A stretch of DNA of 64,000 nucleotides from Luteolibacter ambystomatis. Lineage in GTDB: Bacteria; Verrucomicrobiota; Verrucomicrobiia; Verrucomicrobiales; Akkermansiaceae. Positions 34,457-42,214 of the stretch are shown here, one piece after another (position 1 is the first letter of the stretch; each line of letters starts with the position of its first letter). The notes under the pieces were generated by a model, which worked only from the letters and a program-made list of their open reading frames with translations, was not told where the DNA came from and did not search any database. A program made the translations under genes and the position numbers. The stretch lies in contig NZ_CP073100.1 in the NCBI RefSeq assembly GCF_018137965.1, positions 2,170,001 through 2,234,000 of the forward strand. The letters are read 5' to 3'.

Positions 34457-34567
34457 TGTAGTCGAAAGCTCCGCTTTCGAACTGTCCCCGCCAGCTCCAG
34501 TTGGCGGTGGCCGGTCAGGCCAAACGACGTCCAATTCCGAAGAGGGAAAGCGGAGCTTCCCCCTACA
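34457..34567 (+). repeat. Three-hairpin dispersed repeat, copy E
   Basis: 111 bp with all three hairpins intact (CGAAAGCTCCGCTTTCG, CCGCCAGCTCCAGTTGGCGG, GGGAAAGCGGAGCTTCCC). It lies upstream of pstS and 24 bp beyond the uvrC stop. Confidence 0.9.
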
Positions 34568-34591
34568 TCGCAAGGCGGGGGCATCGCGCTA

Positions 34592-36136
34592 CTACGCGTT
34601 CAGCCACTGCACGATCGTCTCCGCGCTTTTCACGGAGATTCCGGGCAGGGCCGCAATGTCTTCCACGCTCGCTTTCTTGATCCGAGCGACGCTGCCGAAT
34701 TTTTCCAGCAGCGCCTCCTTCCGCCGGGGTGTCACGCCGGGACATTCATCAAGCAGGCTCTCCTTCATGCGGCGGCGCAGCAGCAGCGAGTTGTAGCCGT
34801 TGGCAAAACGGTGCGCTTCATCGCGGATGCGCTGGAGCAGCTTCAACGCGCCACGGTCATGCGGAATGAGGATCGGCTCGCTGCGTCCGGGCACGAAAAC
34901 CTCCTCGCGCTGCTTCGCGAGCCCGATCACCGGCAGATCATGCAGACCGAGGTTGTGCAGCTCCTTCACCGCCATGCCGAGCTGGCCCTTGCCACCGTCC
35001 ACGATGACGAGATCCGGCAATACAATGCGCGCGCGGCCTTCGCGTGCGAGCCGGCGCTGGGCCTCCACGATGTCTTCCTGTGAAACCTCCGCATCCGGAT
35101 CGGCGGAGGAGTTCTCCAACAAAATGCGCGCATAGCGGCGGCGGATGACTTCCGCCATCGAGGCGAAGTCGTCCTGTCCCTGCACCGTGCGGATACGGTA
35201 GCGGCGGTAGTTCTGGTTGTCCGGCCGGCCATCGGTGAAACGCACCATCGAGGCTACAATGTGGTTCGAGGACACGTTGGAAATGTCGAAACACTCCATC
35301 ACCTTCGGTGGTCCGTCGAGGTGCAGCGCCTCGCCGAGCTCGGCCAGATCCTCCATCGGCTTCACTGTGGTCGGCACGCCGCGTCCGCGGGTGAACTGGC
35401 GGGTCGGCTCCAGCGTCTTCTGGAGATTGTCCATCACATCGCGCAACAGCGCCGCGCGCTCGAAATTCAATCGTCCCGCAGCCTTCTCCATATCAGCGCG
35501 GAGATCATCGAAAATGCCGCGTTTCCCCTTCCCTTCCAGCACGCGGCAGGCCTCCTCCACCTGTCCCAGATACGCCTGGTGTCCGATACGGCCGATGCAC
35601 GGCGCGGAGCAGTTGCGGATGATGTCCGCATTGCAGTGTTTGTAATCGATCTCCCCGGGTTCGCGCGGGCGGCACACCCGCAACCCGAAGCGGCGGTTCA
35701 ACCAATCGACCGTCGCCCGCAACGCACCCGAGTGCGCGAAGGGCCCGAAGTAACGCGCGCCGTCCTCCTTCTTGAGCCGCGTCATCTGAAAGCGCGGCCA
35801 TGGATCGTTTGGGTTGATCTTGAGCAGCAGGAAGCGCTTGTCGTCCCGGAAGGACACATTGTAACGCGGCCGGTAGTCCTTGATCAGCTTGCCTTCCAGC
35901 AGCAGAGACTCCGCCTCGTTGCGGACGATGTGGAATTCGAAATCGCAGATCGAATCGATCAGCGCGCGGGTCTTCAGGTCGGCCCGGGTCTTGCGGGACG
36001 CGAGGAAGTAGGACGACATGCGCTTGCGCAGGTCGCGGGCCTTGCCCACATAGATGATGGACCCCAGCCGGTCCTTCATCAGATACACCCCGGGCTGGTG
36101 GGGCACCTCTCGGAGCTTCGCCTTCAGATCAACCAC
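34592..36136 (-). CDS. uvrC: UvrABC system protein C (excision nuclease)
   Basis: 514 residues. The N-terminal GIY-YIG nuclease (residues about 12-92) has GVYLMKD, YVGKARDLRKRMSSYF and Glu75 in EAESLLLEGKLIK. A UVR-type helix-hairpin follows at about 200-235. The RNase H-like C-terminal nuclease has ECFDISNVSSNHIVASMV and LVIVDGGKGQLGMA. Helix-hairpin-helix repeats end the protein (LLEKFGSVARIKKA, IAALPGISVKSAETI). Both incision sites appear intact. It is shorter than the E. coli enzyme (610) but has all the domains. Confidence 0.96.
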   Translation of the reverse strand: MVDLKAKLREVPHQPGVYLMKDRLGSIIYVGKARDLRKRMSSYFLASRKTRADLKTRALIDSICDFEFHIVRNEAESLLLEGKLIKDYRPRYNVSFRDDKRFLLLKINPNDPWPRFQMTRLKKEDGARYFGPFAHSGALRATVDWLNRRFGLRVCRPREPGEIDYKHCNADIIRNCSAPCIGRIGHQAYLGQVEEACRVLEGKGKRGIFDDLRADMEKAAGRLNFERAALLRDVMDNLQKTLEPTRQFTRGRGVPTTVKPMEDLAELGEALHLDGPPKVMECFDISNVSSNHIVASMVRFTDGRPDNQNYRRYRIRTVQGQDDFASMAEVIRRRYARILLENSSADPDAEVSQEDIVEAQRRLAREGRARIVLPDLVIVDGGKGQLGMAVKELHNLGLHDLPVIGLAKQREEVFVPGRSEPILIPHDRGALKLLQRIRDEAHRFANGYNSLLLRRRMKESLLDECPGVTPRRKEALLEKFGSVARIKKASVEDIAALPGISVKSAETIVQWLNA

Positions 36137-36203
36137 GCGCCAATAAAAGACAGGATCGGCCGGGTGCCAAGAGGCGAAAGGGGAAAAGCCCGCTGCAAGG
36201 AAT

Positions 36204-36827
36204 TCACACGCCTGGCGGGGGCCGGCGGAGGCCCAGTCCGGTCTCGGTGGCCAGGCGAACCAGATCGGCCAGCGATGCCGCGCCGACCTTGCCCATCAGA
36301 TTGGCGCGGTGGAATTTCACCGTCCGCTCGGAAATCCCGACCTCCGCCGCGATCTCCTTGTTCAACCAGCCGGAGGCGACGTAACCGAGCACTTCATGCT
36401 CACGATCCGTGAGGGACTCGATGCGGGCGCGTTCCAACCGCTCGCGCTTCCGCTGCTGCCTTTGCTGGTCGTCCCGCTCCACGGCATCCCGCACGGCTTG
36501 CAGCAGAAGCTCGGGGTCGCAGGGTTTGGGCAGGAACTCCATCGCACCGGCTTTGATCGCTTTGACCGCATCCGTGACATTGGCACTCGTGCTGACGAAG
36601 ATCACCGGTTGCCGTCCGCCTCTTTCCAAGAGGAGATGCTGGAGGGCAAGTCCGCTCATTTCCGGCAGCATCATTTCCAGCACCACACATCCCGGCCGGT
36701 CGGGTTCGTAGACATGGAGGAGATCCAGAGGGGATGCGTAGGCCCGGACCGGAAAGCCGGAAATCTCCAGCAACCGGGCGGTGGTTGGGTCGGGATCGAC
36801 AAGACAAATCAAGGGGGGAAGGTCCAT
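36204..36827 (-). CDS. FixJ-like LuxR-family response regulator with Glu at the phosphoacceptor position
   Basis: 207 residues. The receiver (1-120) keeps the acidic pair Asp11/Asp13 and Lys101 (FLPKP), but the phosphoacceptor Asp is Glu51 in GCVVLEMMLPEMSG, and the conserved Thr is Ser79 (VIFVSTSA). A linker rich in Arg/Gln/Glu (118-135) leads to the LuxR helix-turn-helix (LTDREHEVLGYVASGWLNKE, then AEVGISERTVKFHRANLMGKV). Glu at this site often mimics phosphorylation. No histidine kinase gene is adjacent. Confidence 0.93.
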   Translation of the reverse strand: MDLPPLICLVDPDPTTARLLEISGFPVRAYASPLDLLHVYEPDRPGCVVLEMMLPEMSGLALQHLLLERGGRQPVIFVSTSANVTDAVKAIKAGAMEFLPKPCDPELLLQAVRDAVERDDQQRQQRKRERLERARIESLTDREHEVLGYVASGWLNKEIAAEVGISERTVKFHRANLMGKVGAASLADLVRLATETGLGLRRPPPGV

Positions 36828-36880
36828 CGGGGGGAGAAGGAGGGAAAACCAGGCAGTGAATGGGTGGACGGGAAGTCGGG

Positions 36881-37069
36881 TCAGGGCGATTCGTCAAAGG
36901 CCAGCCAGGAGAGACAAACCACCGCCAGCAGCAGTGAAATGGCGCACAGGAACTTCGCTGCCATGGCCGCATCTCCGCTCAAGGGACCGAATCCGAGAAC
37001 GCCGGAGATAAACGCCACCAGGAGAAAAACGACCGCTCGACAGAACATGGAACCACTCCACCCAGTCAT
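36881..37069 (-). CDS. DUF1328-like small membrane protein
   Basis: 62 residues from MTGWSGSMFCRAVVF. Two hydrophobic spans (MFCRAVVFLLVAFISGVLGF and AKFLCAISLLLAVVCLSW) flank a short GPLSGDAAM loop, matching the DUF1328 pattern of a GFG-containing turn between two helices. The family is often induced by stress and has unknown function. The open frame extends upstream, but that part is basic and unlike the family; a start at 37048 (MFCRAVV) is also possible. Confidence 0.6.
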   Translation of the reverse strand: MTGWSGSMFCRAVVFLLVAFISGVLGFGPLSGDAAMAAKFLCAISLLLAVVCLSWLAFDESP

Positions 37070-37101
37070 TGGATTGTGATGAAAAGACCATCCGCGCGGC
37101 C

Positions 37102-37179
37102 TCACTTCAAAATCAGCAGCAATACGGAAGTGAGCCAACTGAGCGCGAGGAACAGAACAAGCAGTTCCCACACTCTCAC
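37102..37179 (-). CDS. Possible 25-residue single-span membrane peptide
   Basis: A GTG-started frame, reading as initiator Met then RVWELLVLFLALSWLTSVLL, is almost entirely hydrophobic and sits directly upstream of the DUF1328-like gene on the same strand, gap 32 bp. It could be the C-terminal part of a longer open frame, but the upstream residues are Pro/Arg-rich and look non-coding. Weak support. Confidence 0.3.
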   Translation of the reverse strand: MRVWELLVLFLALSWLTSVLLLILK

Positions 37180-37454
37180 GATATGCCGTCCCCGTGACTT
37201 CAAGTCCGCTCCGGCTTCGGCACCAACCCCTTCACCAGATTGATTTTCAACGCCCTGCGATACCGGGCGAGCAATCGGGGCAGGTTGACGGCGAGGCCTC
37301 GGAGAGCGGAGGCGATGGGGAGTGACGGCGAGCAAGGGCCGCGGCGGACGTTCCGGTTGGGTGCGCCACGGGAGGGAAACACGATCCGAATGCATGGCTG
37401 GATCTGGTTGGGTTTTTGGGGTTTGAGAGAATCATTCAATCGCTTCCGGGTGGA

Positions 37455-37613
37455 TCAGGACCTGAAACAGAGCCTCAGTGTCCATATCCCCCATCCGCCC
37501 AAACACAGGGCGATCAGGACAAGTCCCGCGATCCAGAGCCAGCGCAGTCCTGCACGGAACCCACGCCGACGGTGGCGGCTGCGGTAAAACACGATTCCAT
37601 ATTGGTGGAGCAT
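37455..37613 (-). CDS. Possible 52-residue single-span membrane protein
   Basis: ATG 37613 opens MLHQYGIVFYRSRHRRRGFR, a strongly basic N-terminus, followed by one membrane span (WLWIAGLVLIALCLGGWGIW) and a short tail. The arrangement (basic inside, hydrophobic helix, short outside tail) is protein-like. It shares strand with the DUF1328-like gene. Not supported by a family, and no clear ribosome-binding site is seen. Confidence 0.35.
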   Translation of the reverse strand: MLHQYGIVFYRSRHRRRGFRAGLRWLWIAGLVLIALCLGGWGIWTLRLCFRS

Positions 37614-38338
37614 GGGATGGGGGCCGAATCCGTGGTTCAGAGGCAGAGAAAAACAGTTTTCAACGCAAAAAATAATTACAAAGTAAATCCAAAGTCAACC
37701 TTTTGTGTCTTCCTGCCCGAAAGGACAGGTTTCCGAATATTTTGGTTTCCATCCGGTTTCCCAGCCGTCGCTCGTTCATCACCCCCTTATCTGTCTCGGA
37801 AACAGTGCTTTCGGACAGCTAGTCATCATTTTCCCAATAAGTCAGTCTAACCACATAGGTTTCAAACGGCCCAAAATCCTTCCCGGAATCCCGTGGGATC
37901 GGCGTCTAGAAACCGGCCGCACCACGGGTGGGAATTGGTCCATGGGAGTTATCCCGGGGGGGAGGCTCCCATGGATTCACCCGGGCTGCAGGCCTCGTTC
38001 CCATGGCTCTCCCTCCAAAACCAGAAGCCCCCCGGTTCCCTCGAACCGGGGGGCTTCTTTCAACCAACCCTCGGAGAGCTACATCCTCGTCCGATGCGCG
38101 CGGACGAGGACATCCCCCCACATACGGAAACACATCACTTCATTCCGGCTGTGATGCATAGCTGGCAGTTGGATCAGTATCTCCGGTGAAGCCGTGTTTC
38201 CCCCCCTGCCGGATCCTTCGGGATGTCCCGGGACGAATGGTCCGGAATCTGGAAAGAACCGGCGCTTCCAGCCCGTAAAGCGCCCGGCGGACCCGGGCTT
38301 GCTTCGCGGGGTTCGCTCGCTAGAATCCCGCGCAATTC
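37614..38338 (+). other. Gene-free, hairpin-rich stretch; possible structured RNA
   Basis: About 725 bp without a credible reading frame. The first ~200 bp are AT-rich, unlike the rest of the window. Three strong hairpins then follow: 37925-37983 (TCCATGGGAG/CTCCCATGGA with an outer CGGGTG/CACCCG pair), 38024-38057 (15-bp perfect stem) and 38084-38110 (TCCTCGTCCG/CGGACGAGGA). The middle one looks like a terminator although no plus-strand gene precedes it. An untranslated RNA ending at about 38060 would explain this; I could not match it to tmRNA, SRP RNA or RNase P RNA. Confidence 0.35.
38024..38060 (+). terminator. Strong hairpin, terminator-like, without an upstream gene
   Basis: A perfect 15-bp stem, GAAGCCCCCCGGTTC with GAACCGGGGGGCTTC and loop CCTC, is followed by TTTC. 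It sits in the gene-free stretch before exbB. Confidence 0.55.
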
Positions 38339-39184
38339 ATGAAGTGCCGTTTGCTGACCGCCGCGCTGGCCATATTGCCCGCGCTCACCGCCTTTGCCCA
38401 GAATGCCGCATCGTCCGCGGCCGCCCCCGTGGCGAAGCAAGGCCGGTTCGCCGATCTGCTGGCGGCAGGCGGCATCGTGATGTACATCCTGCTGCTGATT
38501 TCCGTGGTCATGGTGGCGGTGGCCTTCACCCTCTTCCTGACCATCCGCCACCGCGCCGTGGTGACGGACCGCTTCATGTCCGACATGGAATCCGCCTTGC
38601 GCGCCGGTGACCTGAAGGGACTCGGCGAACTGTCCCGGCGCAATTCCCAGCGCATGGCCGTAGTCGTCCAGCAGACCGTGGATTTCATCCTTCAGAATCC
38701 GAATGCAGGCATGGAGGAAATCCGGGAGGTGACCCAAACCGAGGGCACCCGCCAGGCTTCCCAGCTCACCGCCCGCGTCGCCTACCTTGCGGACATCGGC
38801 TCCATCGCCCCGCTGGTGGGCCTGCTCGGCACCGTGATCGGCCTGACCGAGTCCTTCTACGACCTCGCCGCTGGCAAGGAAGGCGTGCAGCAGCTTGAGC
38901 TGACCTCCGGCATTTCCCATGCGCTGGTGAATACCGCGGGCGGTCTGGTGGTGGCCGTCCCGGCGCTGATGCTCTACGCCTTCTTCCGCGGCAAGGCCCA
39001 GAAGCTGGTCAATGAACTGGAAGCCGCGGCCACCCATTTCATCGTCCATCTCCAGATGCTCGCAAACAAGTCGCGCCCGGCTCCCGCGAAGGCCGCCGCC
39101 CGCCAGCAGACCCAGCCGCGCGCCGAGAGCGCCCCGCAAATGACTCCGCTGACCCTCAATCCGCGGGATCTCCACGGCATCTGA
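38339..39184 (+). CDS. exbB: MotA/TolQ/ExbB proton-channel protein
   Basis: 281 residues. A cleavable-looking leader (MKCRLLTAALAILPALTAFA) precedes the first canonical span (about 42-68, GGIVMYILLLISVVMVAV). The long cytoplasmic loop contains RVAYLADIGSIAPLVGLLGTVIGL (split), the ExbB signature, and the last span contains ISHALVNTAGGLVVAVPALM. With ExbD, 7 bp downstream, it forms a proton-driven motor at the inner membrane that energises outer-membrane transport or lipoprotein trafficking. No TonB gene is seen in the window. The Pro/Ala/Gln-rich tail is variable. Confidence 0.93.
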   Translation: MKCRLLTAALAILPALTAFAQNAASSAAAPVAKQGRFADLLAAGGIVMYILLLISVVMVAVAFTLFLTIRHRAVVTDRFMSDMESALRAGDLKGLGELSRRNSQRMAVVVQQTVDFILQNPNAGMEEIREVTQTEGTRQASQLTARVAYLADIGSIAPLVGLLGTVIGLTESFYDLAAGKEGVQQLELTSGISHALVNTAGGLVVAVPALMLYAFFRGKAQKLVNELEAAATHFIVHLQMLANKSRPAPAKAAARQQTQPRAESAPQMTPLTLNPRDLHGI

Positions 39185-39191
39185 GACGGCC

Positions 39192-39617
39192 ATGAAGTTC
39201 TCCAGCCAGCAACCGCTCGGGCCGGCCCCGCTCCAGCTCGCCTCCATGATCGACATCATGTTGGTGCTGCTGATGTTCTTCATCCTCAGCTACCAGTTCG
39301 CCGCCGAGGAACGTTCGCTGGAAGTCGCCGTGCCCACCGTGGCCGATGGCGCCCAGCACAACCAGCAGCGCGGAGAGATCCTGATCAACGTCAAGGCGGA
39401 CGGTACCGTGATCGTGGAGCGAAAAAACCTGACCCGCCCCGAGCTGACCGAGCGCCTCACCGCCGTCTCGAAGATCTACAAGAACCAGCCGGTGCGCCTG
39501 CGCGGGGATGCGAATTGTTCCTACCAGACGATCGTGGAGATCATCGACCTGTGCCAGAAGGCCGGCATCTGGAACATCTCCTTTGCCACCCAGTTGCCGC
39601 CGAAGCCGGAAAATTGA
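39192..39617 (+). CDS. exbD: ExbD/TolR-family biopolymer transport protein
   Basis: 141 residues: a short cytoplasmic N-terminus, one membrane span (about 18-37) with the proton-carrying Asp21 in MIDIMLVLLMFFILSYQF, and a periplasmic domain (VEVAVP-type start, GEILINVKADGTVIVE, VRLRGDANCSYQTIVEIIDLCQKAGI) that matches the ExbD fold. It partners the ExbB just upstream. The start ATG lies 7 bp after the exbB stop. Confidence 0.93.
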   Translation: MKFSSQQPLGPAPLQLASMIDIMLVLLMFFILSYQFAAEERSLEVAVPTVADGAQHNQQRGEILINVKADGTVIVERKNLTRPELTERLTAVSKIYKNQPVRLRGDANCSYQTIVEIIDLCQKAGIWNISFATQLPPKPEN

Positions 39618-39790
39618 TCCGGGAGCTGCCACGGATCCGAATTCGGAATGCCAATCGCACGCCCGGCCCGGAAATCATCGGCTTGTGCCAAAGGCCGGGA
39701 ATGTGAACTATCTCCCCGCCACCCCGAAAGCCGCTGCTGGAAAAAACCGTCCCGCAGGATCGCTTGAAGGGTGTCCTCATCCGCTCGTGC

Positions 39791-42202
39791 ATGAAACACA
39801 CCCTCGCCTTCCTGCTCCTCGCCGCCGCTCCACTCACGGCGCAGGTTCCGCAGGCCCAGCCCGTCGATCCGGCCCTCCAGGCGGATCCGGGCAATGACAT
39901 GTTCCAGCGCGGCAAGAATCTCTACGATCAGGCTCAGGCCACCGGCTCCCAGGAGGCGAAGATCGAAATGCTGCAACGCGCCGCCGCCATCTTCAGCGAC
40001 TACCTCACCCAGTTCCCGAACCACGCGAACACCGAGCCCGCCTGGCTCTACATGGGCCAGAGCCTCTACCTCTCCGGCAAGGTGGACGAGGGCAAGCGCG
40101 CCTTCCAGACCCTCATCAACCGCTTCAACAAAGGTCCGTGGGTCGGTGCCGCCGCCTACACGCTGGCGATCGATGCTTTCAACAAGCGCGACTACCAGAC
40201 CTCCGCGCCGCTGTTCCAGAAATACGGCGACAATGCGAACCGCCCGGAAGACAGCGCCCGCGGATACTACTATGCGGCTGAAAGTTTCCGCGGCCAGAAC
40301 CAGGACCGCCAAGCCGGGGATCTCTACCGGAAGGTGATCAATGCCACCGCGGGCGGAGTCCACGTTCCGCTGGCGAAGCTGGGTCTGGGCAACCTGCTAC
40401 TCAAGGGCAACAAGCATGAGGAAGCACTGCCGTTGTTCGAAGCGGTGGTCACTTCCGAGGCCACTCCCCAGGCCCGCGGCGAGGCCGCCCTGAAAGCCGC
40501 GCTGGCCGCCGCCAAACTCAAGAAGCCGGAACTGGCGGACAAGTATCTCAAGCTCATCGCCATCACGCCCGGCATGGAGAAATTCCGCCCGGACGCGCTG
40601 TCGCTCCTCATGGAGACGGCCATGGCGGACAAGGATTACCCCGGCGTGCTCGATGCCTACCGCAAGAGCGGCCTCGAAGCCGCCGATGCCATCGAGGCCC
40701 CTCCGGACCAGAAGGCGTCCTACGATGAAAAGAAAGCCATGCGCCTGCTGTTGGCCGGCCGTGCGAACTTCCAGCTCAAGAAAACCTCGGAGGCCCTGCG
40801 CCTGTTCCGCCAGGTGGAGAGCAGCATTTCCCCGCAGAGCGAACTGGCCTACCAGGCCGCCTACTACCGCATCCTCTGCTTCTACGCCATCGATGGCGAG
40901 CACCTGCCCGACCAGGTGGATGCCTTCGTTCAGATCTACCGCAAGTCCCGCGGCAACGACAAGAACCTGCACACCGCGCTGCTGATGAAGGCGGAGACGC
41001 TGTTCAACCGCAGCGATTACACCAAGGCCGCCTCCACCTATGCGGAGATCGATGCCTCGTTGATCAACGACTCGAACCGCCCCGGCCTGCTCTTCAACCG
41101 CGGCTGGTGTCTGGCCGAGGCCGGTGATCCACAAGGCGCGGTCAAGTCCCTTACCAAGTTCATCTCCGACTACCCGAAGGACTCCCGCATCAACAAGGCG
41201 ATGGCCAAGCGCGCCAGTTCCTACGTGCAGGCGGGTGAAGGAGCGAAGGCCATCGACGACTTCGACAAGCTCGCCAACAGCGGTGACGAGGAATACGCCC
41301 GCCTCGCTTGGGCGGAGTCCGCGCGCATGCGCCGGGACGAAAACAACCTGCCGGACATGATCGTCCGCTACAAGGGCCTGCTCGCGAAGGGCGGCACGCT
41401 CACCTCGAAGCTGGATGCCGAGGCGAACTTCTACATCGGCTGGGGCCTGGTGAAGACCAATGCCGCGAAGGATTCCATCCCTTATCTCGAAAAGGCCCGC
41501 AGCTTGCAGCCGGAAACCTTCGGCAAACACGCCGGACTGCTGCTCGCGCTCGGCTACTTCGCCAGCCAGAACCTCGACAAGCTCACCGAGGAAATCGACC
41601 TCGCCATCGAGAAGCAATACGCCAAGGAACTGCCGGACCAGGCTCTGGAATGGGCGGGCATGCAGGCCTACTATGCCAACAAGTTCGCCGCCTCCGCGCG
41701 ATTCCTCGACCGCATCTCGAACCCCGACGAACCGCGTGAAACCTCCAAGGGCATCTGGCGTTATCTCGGCAAGGCCCGCTACGAAACCGGCAAGTACGAG
41801 GACGCGCTCAAGGCCACGCTCAACGTGCTCGCCGTCGAGGAAGACCCGGCCTTGAAGGCGGATGCGCTGCTCGACAAGGGTCGTGAACTTTTCGCCCTCA
41901 AGCGCGATGCGGAAGCGCAGGCAACCCATGATGAAGCCACCAAGATGCACGTGGAAGGCCGTACCGGTGCGGGTCTTCGCATGCTCAGCGGCGACCTGAA
42001 GATGCGCGCCGGCAAGGCGGAGGAAGCCACGCACGACTATCAATACGTCGTGCTATGGGTGGAGGACCGCGACCTCAAGCCGCTCGCCTTGTGGAAGCTC
42101 GCCCGCGCTCTCGAAAAGAAGGGCGACACCGCGGAAGCCGAGAAGTATTCCAGCCAGTTGAAAAAAGAGTTCCCGAACTGGGAAGCGCCGAAGGAGGGAT
42201 GA
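39791..42202 (+). CDS. Large secreted TPR-repeat protein
   Basis: 803 residues from MKHTLAFLLLAAAPLTAQVP, a clear signal peptide. The rest is tetratricopeptide-like helical pairs from residue 45 to the end (for example RGKNLYDQAQATGSQEAKIE, NTEPAWLYMGQSLYLSGKVDEGKRAF (split), YTKAASTYAEID, YLGKARYETGKYEDALKATL). It is probably a periplasmic or outer-membrane scaffold. Its place 173 bp after exbD, on the same strand, links it to the ExbBD motor; TPR proteins of this size accompany ExbBD in several Verrucomicrobiota, an association I infer rather than know in detail. Confidence 0.85.
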   Translation: MKHTLAFLLLAAAPLTAQVPQAQPVDPALQADPGNDMFQRGKNLYDQAQATGSQEAKIEMLQRAAAIFSDYLTQFPNHANTEPAWLYMGQSLYLSGKVDEGKRAFQTLINRFNKGPWVGAAAYTLAIDAFNKRDYQTSAPLFQKYGDNANRPEDSARGYYYAAESFRGQNQDRQAGDLYRKVINATAGGVHVPLAKLGLGNLLLKGNKHEEALPLFEAVVTSEATPQARGEAALKAALAAAKLKKPELADKYLKLIAITPGMEKFRPDALSLLMETAMADKDYPGVLDAYRKSGLEAADAIEAPPDQKASYDEKKAMRLLLAGRANFQLKKTSEALRLFRQVESSISPQSELAYQAAYYRILCFYAIDGEHLPDQVDAFVQIYRKSRGNDKNLHTALLMKAETLFNRSDYTKAASTYAEIDASLINDSNRPGLLFNRGWCLAEAGDPQGAVKSLTKFISDYPKDSRINKAMAKRASSYVQAGEGAKAIDDFDKLANSGDEEYARLAWAESARMRRDENNLPDMIVRYKGLLAKGGTLTSKLDAEANFYIGWGLVKTNAAKDSIPYLEKARSLQPETFGKHAGLLLALGYFASQNLDKLTEEIDLAIEKQYAKELPDQALEWAGMQAYYANKFAASARFLDRISNPDEPRETSKGIWRYLGKARYETGKYEDALKATLNVLAVEEDPALKADALLDKGRELFALKRDAEAQATHDEATKMHVEGRTGAGLRMLSGDLKMRAGKAEEATHDYQYVVLWVEDRDLKPLALWKLARALEKKGDTAEAEKYSSQLKKEFPNWEAPKEG

Positions 42203-42214
42203 GAGGCGGTGTTC

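Noticed and set aside
12354..34567. CRISPR array made of the five similar repeats
   Set aside because: Copies are ~110 bp, palindromic and kilobases apart, separated by whole genes; no spacers and no cas genes.
37416..37850. 144-codon plus frame in the gene-free stretch
   Set aside because: Pro/Ser/Gln/Arg-rich, no motif, and it crosses the AT-rich segment; antisense to the small membrane protein candidate at 37455.
37925..38110. tmRNA, SRP RNA or RNase P RNA
   Set aside because: None of the diagnostic conserved segments of these RNAs is present, so I list only an unassigned structured candidate.
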